Notes: generated from the sequence alone by a model not told the origin. Numbered from the stretch's first letter, positions 1 to 6,925 are shown. The stretch: 10,804 nucleotides of DNA from Kiritimatiellales bacterium (GCA_030625905.1 DAOUQA010000069.1:1-10804); one strand, 5' to 3'. Made by a program: numbers and translations.

Positions 1-1395
1 CGGTTGGTACCATTCGCCTTTGACATATCGCTTCTGCCCGCCTCCTTCGAGATCGATCTGGAGTTCCCCGCCGAGGGGGTTGAGTTGCGTGCGGGTATAG
101 TTGAGCAACACGCTCCAGAGTGCGGCGGCATCGGTGGTGACCTCTACTTTCGTGCCGAAATGGAGATAGGTGGGACCCCAGAACTTTTCGATGGTTTTGT
201 ATTCCAGCTCGAACCCTTCGTCGTTGGGGGTGAGGTCGTAGGTGACGGTTTGAAAGTCGCCCATCCCGTGGATGCGGCGAAGGTCATCGTTCACCGAGTC
301 CAGTTGTAAGGGCCCTTTTTGGGTTTTGATGCGGTCGCGAATGACGGTTTCGGAAACCGCTTTATTCCCCGTAACTTTGATATCGGTGATGAAAACCTCC
401 TCGCTATGCCGCAGACGCTGCTTTGCCAGAAAGGCCTCGAAGGTTTCGGCATCGACGGAGTATTGGCTCAGCTGCCCGCGCAGCCGCTCCACAGCCTTTC
501 GTCCGGGCGGGATGATTTCCTTCACTTTCTGGAACTGGGAGGCCGACAAGTTGGGGAGGTCGGGAGAAATCACGACGTCGGCCAGCGCGAGCTGTTTTTC
601 CTGTTCGGGGCGCTGCATGAGGCTGTAGGTGCGTCCGATGATACTGCCTAGGGAACGAAAGTCGCTCTCGGCGCTTTTGTCGGCGGAGGTGGCGCCCACG
701 TCGACGGCAATGATGATGTCGGCGCCCATTTCCTTGACGACCTCTACCGGAATATTGTCGAGGATGCCGCCGTCCACCAGCACCATGCCATCCATCCGCA
801 CCGGAGTGAATGCACCGGGCACGGCCATGCTTGCGCGCATGGCTTGCGCGAGATTGCCCGATTTCAGCACAACCGATGTCCCGCTACGCAGATCGGTGGC
901 GACCGCGCGGTAGGGAATGTTCAGCTGGTCGAAATCGGTGATGCCCGTGCCGTTGATGGTAAAGGTTTCGAGCACATTGTTGAGTTTCTGGCCATGGGCC
1001 ATGCCGGGGGAATACAGGATTTGCCAATCCTTGAGGCCAAATTCCATTCCCATGAAGCGCTTGTCGTCGACCTTTCGGCGGTAGTCCAGAAATTGATGGG
1101 GTGAGCGGTCCTTGAGAACCTGCCACCAGTTTAGGGAGATAAACCGCTGTTCGATTTCCTCCGGCGACATACCCGAGGCATACATTCCGGCAACGACTGC
1201 GCCCATGCTAGTGCCGCCGATATAGTCGATCGGGATTTGAAGCGCCTCCATCTCCTGCAACACCCCAATATGAGCAAGTCCCAGCGCACCGCCGCCGCCA
1301 AGCACAAGCCCGATCTTGGGGCGCTCCTCCTCCGCTGCATGGAGAGAGGTGAGCAGAAATGTGCCGGCAAGAATTATGGTCGGTATCAACTTCAT
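1..1395 (-). CDS. Patatin-like phospholipase with POTRA domain and start of a beta-barrel (PlpD/RssA type), partial at left edge
   Basis: This looks like a secreted lipid acyl hydrolase of the type Vd autotransporter kind, such as PlpD, in which a patatin domain is exported through its own outer-membrane barrel. 465 residues are visible and the C-terminus lies beyond the window. Residues 1-20 form a signal peptide (MKLIPTIILAGTFLLTSLHA). The patatin domain follows, with the glycine-rich oxyanion loop GGGGALGLAH at 33-42, the nucleophile motif GTSMG with Ser63, and the catalytic Asp208 in DGG. Both halves of the Ser-Asp dyad are intact. A POTRA-like domain spans about 334-403 (FITDIKVTGNKAVSE is its first strand and turn), and barrel-like sequence begins near 405. 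The ATG at 1395 fits the signal peptide, but its Shine-Dalgarno is poor: the only good one (AAGGAGAG, 1423-1430) lies 27 bases upstream. It is co-directional with the export operon, 108 bases downstream of the TolC-like gene, so co-transcription is possible but unproven. Confidence 0.93.
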   Translation of the reverse strand, partial: MKLIPTIILAGTFLLTSLHAAEEERPKIGLVLGGGGALGLAHIGVLQEMEALQIPIDYIGGTSMGAVVAGMYASGMSPEEIEQRFISLNWWQVLKDRSPHQFLDYRRKVDDKRFMGMEFGLKDWQILYSPGMAHGQKLNNVLETFTINGTGITDFDQLNIPYRAVATDLRSGTSVVLKSGNLAQAMRASMAVPGAFTPVRMDGMVLVDGGILDNIPVEVVKEMGADIIIAVDVGATSADKSAESDFRSLGSIIGRTYSLMQRPEQEKQLALADVVISPDLPNLSASQFQKVKEIIPPGRKAVERLRGQLSQYSVDAETFEAFLAKQRLRHSEEVFITDIKVTGNKAVSETVIRDRIKTQKGPLQLDSVNDDLRRIHGMGDFQTVTYDLTPNDEGFELEYKTIEKFWGPTYLHFGTKVEVTTDAAALWSVLLNYTRTQLNPLGGELQIDLEGGGQKRYVKGEWYQP

Positions 1396-1503
1396 TATGT
1401 GTTGCTTTTTCCACTTGTAGATCTCTCCTTCCGGAACTTTTTAGTTCCTTTCCGAGAGTCCGTCAAACTGGGGGTGCTTCAGTCTGTCCCTGCCCGGTCC
1501 AGC

Positions 1504-2721
1504 TCAGGGTTCAAGGCTCCCCATTTCCTCCGCCAGATCGACCGCGATGCGCTCCTTCTGCCGGATGGCTTCCGAAGTCTGCAAAGCCACATCGAGAATC
1601 CGGTCGCGGATCAGCAACAAGTCGCGCAATTGTTCCAGCCGCCCCGTATCCATCTGCTCCAGATCCTTGGAAAGTTGTTTCAGCAGGGGCTTGAGCGTGC
1701 GGCGGCGCTGGTCCGCCTGATTGTAGTACTCCTCTGCGGTTTTCAGCAACACGCGCAACCGTTCCTCGATCATTGCGCGTTGCAGATCCATAGTAGCGAC
1801 GGAAAGCGCGTACTGCCGCTGGTAGACCGCAATGTCGGGGTTGCGTGTGCCCCATGGCAAAACAAATGCCGCTGACAGCCACCAGCTGTTTTCCCCGCCT
1901 TCATAGTCCACGTCGTAGCCAGGCTGGATATACTTGAAGCGGAAGCCGTCCTCGGAACGAGCCACGGCCTCGGCCGCCCCCAACGACCGTGTGTCCACCT
2001 CGGATTGACGATAGTCTGCGCGGTGACCCAGCGCCTGCCGAAGCAGGGGTTCGAACTCCATCTGCGGAGGCATTTCAACCACAGCGATGGCCGAAAACCG
2101 TTCCAGATCGGCAGCGTGACCCAAAACAAGGCGGAGTTGCTTCCGCATCTCGAGCAACAAGCTTTTCACCTGCTCCCGATCATTCACAAGATCGAGATAA
2201 TGGCTGTAGAGTTTTGCACGGTCCGGCACCGCAAGCTGGCGGACTTCCACGCTTTGGTCGGCTTTGCCAAGATAGGGTTCCAGGTTTAGGATCTCTTCAT
2301 CGAACAGGGTCTGCTTCCGCCGGAGCATACGGTAGGCGCAAAAGTCGCGGTACACCGCCATGACTTCCTGCCAGTCCAGCGCCGCCACACGCAACTGCTC
2401 CGACTCCGCAACGAGGGCGAGCTGTTCGCGCAGCTTGTCCTTGCTCCACCGATCCGGCAGGTAGATGCGCAGCGCCAGACCCACTTCGGAATTCGTCACC
2501 CGCGGGCGCAGTTCCAACCCATATGCCGAGCGGCTTTTCGCCTGCGCCTCGGCCTGTTCCAGTGCGGTCAATTCATCGAGCAACACACTTTCCGACCGGA
2601 TGCGGATGGCTTCATGCAGGTTGCCCTTGCGCATGATCGCGGCGAGATCCTGGTCTGTGACCGCCATAGACATCACCGGCAACAGCGCCAGCAAAAAAAC
2701 GGGTATGATTCCGCGTTGCAT
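1504..2721 (-). CDS. TolC-like outer-membrane efflux/export component
   Basis: The protein is probably the outer-membrane channel partner of the HlyD-like protein encoded just upstream. It has 405 residues, somewhat shorter than classical TolC proteins. Residues 1-20 form a signal peptide (MQRGIIPVFLLALLPVMSMA). The rest is mainly long charged helices interrupted by two beta-rich stretches. The first (about 60-85) includes the alternating pattern VGLALRIYLPD. The second includes FKYIQPGYDVDYEGG and WWLSAAFVLPWG. Two helical halves with two beta hairpins is the layout of the outer-membrane efflux family, but sequence conservation is weak, so the family call rests on architecture and context. 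I chose the ATG at 2721 over an in-frame ATG at 2739 because it starts the signal peptide directly, overlaps the upstream stop by one base (TGATG) and has GGGG seven bases upstream. The overlap suggests translational coupling to the membrane fusion protein. Confidence 0.8.
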   Translation of the reverse strand: MQRGIIPVFLLALLPVMSMAVTDQDLAAIMRKGNLHEAIRIRSESVLLDELTALEQAEAQAKSRSAYGLELRPRVTNSEVGLALRIYLPDRWSKDKLREQLALVAESEQLRVAALDWQEVMAVYRDFCAYRMLRRKQTLFDEEILNLEPYLGKADQSVEVRQLAVPDRAKLYSHYLDLVNDREQVKSLLLEMRKQLRLVLGHAADLERFSAIAVVEMPPQMEFEPLLRQALGHRADYRQSEVDTRSLGAAEAVARSEDGFRFKYIQPGYDVDYEGGENSWWLSAAFVLPWGTRNPDIAVYQRQYALSVATMDLQRAMIEERLRVLLKTAEEYYNQADQRRRTLKPLLKQLSKDLEQMDTGRLEQLRDLLLIRDRILDVALQTSEAIRQKERIAVDLAEEMGSLEP

Positions 2722-3737
2722 CACTTTTCCCCAAACCATTGATCGAAAATGGAAACATCCGGCACAACGACCACCCGTTCGCCAGGCACCAGTTCGGCAT
2801 GGTCGTCGAGTTCAATCACAATGCGCCGTCCGCGCAGGAGCTGGTCGGCAAAGCCTGTGAAGACCGGAAGCTTCCGAATATCAGCGGTTACCGTCTTGAC
2901 CCGGCCATGGTATAGCTTGCGGCTGGCCGACGCGATCACCCGGCAGCGTTCGCCCTCCCCGATATCCAACCGTTTTTCTTCCGGCATAAAGGCAATGACC
3001 CGCGAGGTGGAAACGTTGCTGATGCGCACCACCGGGTCACCGGTTTCAATTACATCGCCCGGTTGGTGCAGCACTTCGGCCACCACCCCCGCGGTTGTGG
3101 CCGTCAACCGGCATTGTGCAATTTGAAGCGCCTTTAATTCGTTGGAGTTGAATTGCTCGGCATCGCGCACGGCTACCTCGAGCCGTTCTTCGAGCTGAAC
3201 GATCAAGTTGGGGTAGTGCAGCAGCACCTGCTTGGTGGCGGCAATCTGCGGGCGCAAATCCTCGATCTCCTGTTCGAGAACAAGGTTTTCTTTCAGCAGT
3301 TTAGCCGTGCGTTTCCACCGGGCTTTGAGGGTCTGAAGCTCGGCCGTCAACTTGGCCTGCTCCAGCTTCATGCTTTCGGCCTCATAGCGGATCGAGTGGA
3401 TCTTGTCGTAGGTCTTCATCAGTGAAGCCTGATCCATCAGAAGCTCCGTCGCCAGCGACTCGTTATCCAGTTCCCCGATGAGCTGCCCCTCGTGGACGGG
3501 GTCACCCAAATTGACGAGCAGCGATTTAAGCCGACCGCTTTCAAGTGGCGAAACATATTCATAGGTGCGCTCGGCGACGCCATAGAAACGGATCCGGTGC
3601 AGGCCGCCGGGCAGCAAAAGCAATACGGTGATCGCAGCACTGATCCAGATGATCCAGGGCCACCCGTTGAACAACTGGCGAACCAGATGGCGGGGATGGT
3701 GGCGAAGGGAGGAACGCTTGAACGTAGAGTTGGTCAT
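2721..3737 (-). CDS. HlyD-family periplasmic adaptor (membrane fusion protein)
   Basis: This is an inner-membrane-anchored adaptor that would bridge an inner-membrane partner to an outer-membrane channel. It has 338 residues. A basic cytoplasmic tail (1-25) leads to one transmembrane segment at about 27-43. A first lipoyl half-motif follows (about 60-92, containing SPLESGRLKSLLVNLGD), then a coiled coil (about 93-208) and a second lipoyl half (about 209-240, TTAGVVAEVLHQPGDVIETG). The C-terminal beta-barrel region ends at VPGERVVVVPD. Split lipoyl halves around a helical hairpin are diagnostic of the family. A strong Shine-Dalgarno supports the start at 3737. The gene lies 14 bases after the DUF4956 gene and its stop overlaps the TolC-like start. 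No ABC or RND pump gene is in the window, so the inner-membrane partner may be the DUF4956 protein. That last point is inference. Confidence 0.9.
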   Translation of the reverse strand: MTNSTFKRSSLRHHPRHLVRQLFNGWPWIIWISAAITVLLLLPGGLHRIRFYGVAERTYEYVSPLESGRLKSLLVNLGDPVHEGQLIGELDNESLATELLMDQASLMKTYDKIHSIRYEAESMKLEQAKLTAELQTLKARWKRTAKLLKENLVLEQEIEDLRPQIAATKQVLLHYPNLIVQLEERLEVAVRDAEQFNSNELKALQIAQCRLTATTAGVVAEVLHQPGDVIETGDPVVRISNVSTSRVIAFMPEEKRLDIGEGERCRVIASASRKLYHGRVKTVTADIRKLPVFTGFADQLLRGRRIVIELDDHAELVPGERVVVVPDVSIFDQWFGEK

Positions 3738-3745
3738 CTTTTGTT

Positions 3746-3751
3746 CCTCCT
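3746..3751 (-). promoter_or_regulatory. Shine-Dalgarno AGGAGG of the HlyD-like gene
   Basis: AGGAGG lies eight bases before the ATG at 3737 and directly abuts the TAA stop of the DUF4956 gene (3752-3754). It fixes the start of the adaptor and shows that the two genes are arranged for translation from one mRNA. Confidence 0.85.
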
Positions 3752-4453
3752 TTAAAGTTCAACGGTAGTGCGTTGCATCACCAGGTTTACTTCGGCAACG
3801 CTTTCGAGCGCCTCGAATTTCTTTACGATATCGACCTGGTAGGAGGGATCGATCAGGCGGACCTGATAGGAATATTCGAGCAGGTCGCCCTGGACTGCCT
3901 CGCGCATGGCCAGTAGCGTGTAGGCCGAGCAGCACTCCGCCAAGACCGCGTCCACTTCGGTGCGGGCATCGTCGTTGTCCGCCGCCACCAGGAAGCGAAG
4001 CATCGCTTCGTAGCGGCGGTGCGTCGCAAATGGCGCCCAGTGCAAGAGTACGATGACGGAGCTGAGTAGCACGCAGCCGGTGATGGCCACGGCAAACATG
4101 CCCGCGCCGCAGGCGATGCCCAGCCCGAGCGAGGCAAACAGGAACATCATGTCGCGCGGATCGCGAACCACGGTGCGGAAGCGGATCAGCGAAAGCGCGC
4201 CCACTACACCGATGCCGCGCGCAAGGCTGTCGCCCATCGACATCATCACCATGCAGACAATCATCCCGCCAAGAATCAGCGTATGCACAAATGCGCGCGA
4301 ATACGACAGCGACTGGAACGTCACCTGATAGAGCTTCGCCACCACCGAACACAGCACAAAACTCAGCAGCATGGCCGATATCACATGCTGGACACTCAGG
4401 GTCTGCGAGCTGCCCGCCGCAGAAATCAAATCCATCCACCCACCTGTACTCAT
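3752..4453 (-). CDS. DUF4956 family integral membrane protein
   Basis: The protein has 233 residues and no established biochemical function. The N-terminal part is hydrophobic, with likely membrane segments at about 22-43, 52-73, 80-90, 103-120 and 121-138. The most conserved-looking stretch is the charged re-entrant-type segment at 78-101, which includes GIGVVGALSLIRFRTVVRDP. I recognise it as typical of DUF4956 (and loosely reminiscent of MgtC). A soluble C-terminal domain (about 145-233) with YSYQVRLIDPSYQVD and VAEVNLVMQ looks like a small alpha/beta ferredoxin or ACT-type fold, probably cytoplasmic. Members of this family are often encoded beside VTC-domain proteins, as here, where the VTC gene ends 12 bases upstream. 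A role as the membrane partner or channel for the polymerase is inferred from that pairing, not shown. The AAAAGGGGAATAGG before the ATG at 4453 provides a plausible ribosome site. Confidence 0.88.
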   Translation of the reverse strand: MSTGGWMDLISAAGSSQTLSVQHVISAMLLSFVLCSVVAKLYQVTFQSLSYSRAFVHTLILGGMIVCMVMMSMGDSLARGIGVVGALSLIRFRTVVRDPRDMMFLFASLGLGIACGAGMFAVAITGCVLLSSVIVLLHWAPFATHRRYEAMLRFLVAADNDDARTEVDAVLAECCSAYTLLAMREAVQGDLLEYSYQVRLIDPSYQVDIVKKFEALESVAEVNLVMQRTTVEL

Positions 4454-4465
4454 CCTATTCCCCTT

Positions 4466-5296
4466 TTAATCATACATAAACTCATCGGCAAAAGGGGCTT
4501 CCTCTTGCCCGGTCAAAAGATTTTCCATCCAGATAGCGGTCGAATACTTGCAGTTGCCGCAACGGATCAAATCAAACTCCTGAACCAATTCAATCAGCCA
4601 GGCCGGAACCTGCTCGGTACACTTCAACTCCAGCACCAGCGACGACTCCCTGCGGTTGCGCACCAGCCCGCTGTCCATCGAAATAAACTTTCCGGCACCG
4701 CCCCAGTTATACATGTCAAACACGGGCTGGTAGCAAAGCTTCGAGTCGAAAGTGACCCGTGCATAGTGGTCGAAGAGCCCCACGAAGGCCTCCCGGCAAT
4801 AGCGGACATAGACGCGCGGCTCGGCATTGATTTCCTCGGACAGCCGGACAAACTCGTGAAATGCCTCGCGCTCCTTCACCGATTTAAGGTTCAGTTCGTC
4901 AGTCTGCTTTTCGAGTACCCCCGGCTTCCATTCGACGAACGGAATGCAAGCCCGCGACTTGATGACCCGTTCAAAATATTTCCGCTTGATCTCAAGGAAG
5001 ACCGGGGCATCGCCCGGCGGCTTCCCATAGGTTCGAACCCGAAGCTTGAACCGGTGCGCGGCCTCCCACTCCTTGGCATAGTGCAGCGAAAGCGACGGCG
5101 AATCAAGTTGGAGCGTAGTGATGAAATATTTTCCGCCGGCGGCCGCGCAGTGCTTATCCAGTTCGCAGTAGGGGCGGATGAACGCCTTGATCGGCTCGAC
5201 CAGCTGGCGCGGAATAATATACTTCGCCTCGAACCGGTTCAGTTCCGTGGAAAAGTCCGCTCCTTCGAATCTTTCGCTATGTGCGTGGGTTCTCAT
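4466..5296 (-). CDS. VTC-domain protein, polyphosphate-polymerase-like
   Basis: This cytoplasmic protein of 276 residues is built almost entirely of a VTC domain, the tunnel-shaped fold that in yeast Vtc4 makes polyphosphate from ATP. Recognisable elements in order are RFEAKYIIP (21-29, Lys25), TLQLDSPSLSLHY (61-73), FKLRVRTYG (83-91, Arg86 and Arg88), FLEIKRK (100-106, Glu102 and Lys104), RVYVRYCREAF (161-171), RVTFDSKL (180-187, Arg180), LVLELKC (220-226, Glu223) and CKYSTAIW near the end (249-256). Basic and acidic residues alternating on the strands match the phosphate-lined tunnel of this family. The usual C-terminal Lys-x-Ser-Lys pattern reads K-Y-S-T here, so one tunnel lysine may be missing. 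There are no membrane segments or SPX domain. It is the first gene of the leftward operon. Polyphosphate is the likely product, but the substrate cannot be read from sequence alone. Confidence 0.88.
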   Translation of the reverse strand: MRTHAHSERFEGADFSTELNRFEAKYIIPRQLVEPIKAFIRPYCELDKHCAAAGGKYFITTLQLDSPSLSLHYAKEWEAAHRFKLRVRTYGKPPGDAPVFLEIKRKYFERVIKSRACIPFVEWKPGVLEKQTDELNLKSVKEREAFHEFVRLSEEINAEPRVYVRYCREAFVGLFDHYARVTFDSKLCYQPVFDMYNWGGAGKFISMDSGLVRNRRESSLVLELKCTEQVPAWLIELVQEFDLIRCGNCKYSTAIWMENLLTGQEEAPFADEFMYD

Positions 5297-5321
5297 TGAA
5301 ATATTCTAAAAAACACTTAGA

Positions 5322-5349
5322 CCTATAACATACCACTAATAAAAGGCAA
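5322..5349 (-). promoter_or_regulatory. Candidate promoter of the VTC/DUF4956/HlyD/TolC operon
   Basis: On the minus strand TTGCCT (5344-5349) and TATAGG (5322-5327) are separated by 16 bases, giving a plausible sigma-70-like pair about 26 bases upstream of the VTC start. The surrounding 5297-5360 stretch is clearly AT-rich compared with the genes on both sides. The match is modest and the start of transcription is unproven. Confidence 0.3.
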
Positions 5350-5439
5350 TAGAAAGAAAACGGCCCCGTGCGATTGAACCGGTATTGGTACTGCGCGCAG
5401 GTTGACTCCATCGCTCCCGACCCGATGGGTTTCCCCAGA

Positions 5440-5496
5440 GCCTTGAAGTACGCCTTTATCAAAAAACACCGGCAAGAGTATGCGGTGCGGAGAATC
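5440..5496 (+). pseudogene. Possible remnant of an IS3-family transposase OrfB N-terminus
   Basis: One reading frame in the divergent intergenic region encodes ALKYAFIKKHRQEYAVRRI. This resembles the opening of IS3-family OrfB transposases, which typically begin with a pattern like K-[YF]-x-F-I-x-x-H-R followed by a short helix and then a Cys/Leu-rich segment. Directly after the Arg-Arg-Ile the similarity stops: the expected LGVSRSGYY-type motif is absent and the frame runs on into the start of thiL. No integrase core, OrfA or terminal inverted repeats are visible. I treat it as a decayed insertion scrap, but chance resemblance over 19 residues remains possible. Confidence 0.35.
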
Positions 5497-5573
5497 CCTG
5501 AAAATGGATGGAAGGGGATGAAAAATAGGCGCGAGGGGTTGTTTCCGCCGGAAGAAAAGTTAATCATTCGCGC

Positions 5574-6503
5574 ATGGAAAAACTTGGTGAAATTGGTGAA
5601 CACGAGGCTATCCGGCGCTTGACCGCCAAGCTCGGGGTCCACGCCGACCTGTGCGTCGGTGTCGGCGACGACTGCGCTGTGTGCGAACTTCCCGGCACGG
5701 GAACCGACCAGGTTTTCACCACCGACCCCGTCATCGAGGGCATCCATTTCCAGCCTGCGGAAAACCCGGAGCGGATCGGCAACAAGGCGGCTGGGCGCGT
5801 GCTGAGCGATATCGCCGCGATGGGTGCGCATCCGCAATGGTTGCTGGTCAACGTGGTTGCCCCGCCGGAGCAGGATTTCCAGACCTTGGAAAAAATCTAT
5901 GTGGGTATGACTGCGCTCTGCGAGCGCTTTGGCGCAACCATCATTGGCGGCGATCTGGCGCAGGGACCGTGCCTGGAACTGCATGTCTTTGGCACGGGCG
6001 TGCTTCCGTCTGGAACCGCCCTGCTGCGTTCAGGTGCAAGACCCGGCGACTTCATATTCGTGACTGGCCCGCTCGGTTGCAGCATCGAAGGCCGGCATCT
6101 CGATTTCACGCCACGCGTGGAGGAAGGGATCTTCCTGCGCGAAACCGGGCTGGTGAACGCCATGATGGATATTAGCGATGGGCTGGCGACCGACCTGCGG
6201 CATATCTTGAAGCAAAGCGGCGTGGGCGCATTGCTTGAAGCCGAACGGATTCCAAAAGCCGGAACCCTTGAACAGGCGCTCCATGACGGGGAGGATTTTG
6301 AATTGCTCTTCACGACCTCTCCGGAAGACGCGGAAGACCTGCGCGTCAAATGGCTGGAAAAATATGGCATCGAACTTCCAATGATTGGAAAAACCACGGA
6401 TGAAATGGAGACCTTGAAACTTAAGAGAGATGGAAATATCCAGATTTTGGAGGCCAAGGCCTTCGAACATTTTTCAAACCAAACCCAAGGGGGGATGCAA
6501 TGA
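5574..6503 (+). CDS. thiL: Thiamine-monophosphate kinase
   Basis: This cytoplasmic enzyme makes thiamine diphosphate from thiamine monophosphate and ATP, the last step of cofactor B1 synthesis. The 309 residues contain the expected AIR-synthase/ThiL-type motifs: VGVGDDCAV (28-36), TTDPVIEGIHF (49-59), GRVLSDIAAMGA (74-85), IIGGD (123-127, metal-binding Asp), RSGARPGD (152-159), VTGPLG (163-168), MMDISDGL (197-204) and HDGEDFELLFT (237-247). The segment between VTGPLG and MMDISDGL is shorter than in E. coli ThiL, and the normal GGEDYEL motif reads DGEDFEL, a conservative change. The ATG at 5574 gives the usual N-terminus (LGEIGEHEAI), although its ribosome site is weak (AAGAAAAG, about 14 bases away). 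I saw no TPP riboswitch in the leader. The stop overlaps the next gene's start by four bases (ATGA). Confidence 0.95.
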   Translation: MEKLGEIGEHEAIRRLTAKLGVHADLCVGVGDDCAVCELPGTGTDQVFTTDPVIEGIHFQPAENPERIGNKAAGRVLSDIAAMGAHPQWLLVNVVAPPEQDFQTLEKIYVGMTALCERFGATIIGGDLAQGPCLELHVFGTGVLPSGTALLRSGARPGDFIFVTGPLGCSIEGRHLDFTPRVEEGIFLRETGLVNAMMDISDGLATDLRHILKQSGVGALLEAERIPKAGTLEQALHDGEDFELLFTTSPEDAEDLRVKWLEKYGIELPMIGKTTDEMETLKLKRDGNIQILEAKAFEHFSNQTQGGMQ

Positions 6504-6925
6504 ACGAACTGAAAGCAAGGATTACAGGCGGATTGAAAAATATCCAGTTGGCCAATCTGGCCACCATTACGGCCGATGGCCTGCCTTGGACCCGGTATGT
6601 GATGATTGCCGGCGACGATGAACTGACGATCCGGTGCGCCACGTTTCTAGCGGCGCGAAAAGTCGGACAGATCAAACAGAACCCCGAAGTCCACCTGAGC
6701 TGCGGCGTCTTGGATCCGATGGAGATAAAACCCTACTGCCAAATCCAAGGGTGTGCCGAAATTGCCACCGATGCGGCCGAAAAGACGGCGTTTTGGAATC
6801 CCTCGCTCGAATCCATCTTCAGCGGCGCGGATGACCCGAACTATGCAGTGTTGCTGATCAAGCCCTACAGGATCGAGCTTTGGACTCCGCCGGGAATGGA
6901 GCCGGAAGTGTTGGAAATCAATTAA
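6500..6925 (+). CDS. Pyridoxamine 5'-phosphate oxidase-like (split-barrel flavin-binding) protein
   Basis: This small protein of 141 residues has the split-barrel fold of the pyridoxamine phosphate oxidase / general stress protein 26 group. LATITADGLPWTRYV (20-34) is the characteristic opening strand pair, in which a substrate-contacting or flavin-contacting turn follows the Asp-Gly. Next comes a helix with KVGQIKQNPEVHLSC and strands around YCQIQGCAEIATD. Family members bind FMN, FAD, F420 or haem, and true PdxH activity cannot be assumed because PdxH is longer and carries extra C-terminal motifs not seen here. The start codon overlaps the thiL stop (ATGA) and has a GGGGGG ribosome site a few bases upstream. 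The pair is therefore co-transcribed and probably translationally coupled, which hints at a cofactor-related or housekeeping role. Confidence 0.85.
   Translation: MNELKARITGGLKNIQLANLATITADGLPWTRYVMIAGDDELTIRCATFLAARKVGQIKQNPEVHLSCGVLDPMEIKPYCQIQGCAEIATDAAEKTAFWNPSLESIFSGADDPNYAVLLIKPYRIELWTPPGMEPEVLEIN

Noticed and set aside
1237..1875. Rightward open frame of 212 codons across the patatin/TolC-like junction
   Set aside because: It is opposite two real genes and spans their intergenic gap. The translation resembles no family.
2721..2739. Earlier ATG (2739) as the start of the TolC-like gene
   Set aside because: It would add six residues before a clean signal peptide and lengthen the overlap with the HlyD-like gene. 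The ATG at 2721 has a GGGG ribosome site and the common TGATG coupling.
4283..5299. Long rightward open frame of 338 codons opposite the VTC gene
   Set aside because: It mirrors the VTC and DUF4956 coding strand, its translation has no recognisable domain, and the leftward frames carry clear family motifs. Long antisense frames are expected in GC-rich coding DNA.
5297..5573. TPP riboswitch upstream of thiL
   Set aside because: I could not find the conserved CUGAGA and associated pairing segments of the THI element in this leader.
5368..5622. A complete 84-codon gene in the divergent intergenic region
   Set aside because: It would overlap the thiL start by about 49 bases, begins with GTG lacking a ribosome site, and only a 19-residue stretch resembles anything (IS3 OrfB). 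It was kept only as a possible remnant.
5277..5984. Leftward open frame of 235 codons over the start of thiL and the divergent intergenic region
   Set aside because: It is antisense to well-supported thiL sequence, and its end overlaps the VTC start. No recognisable protein features were seen.
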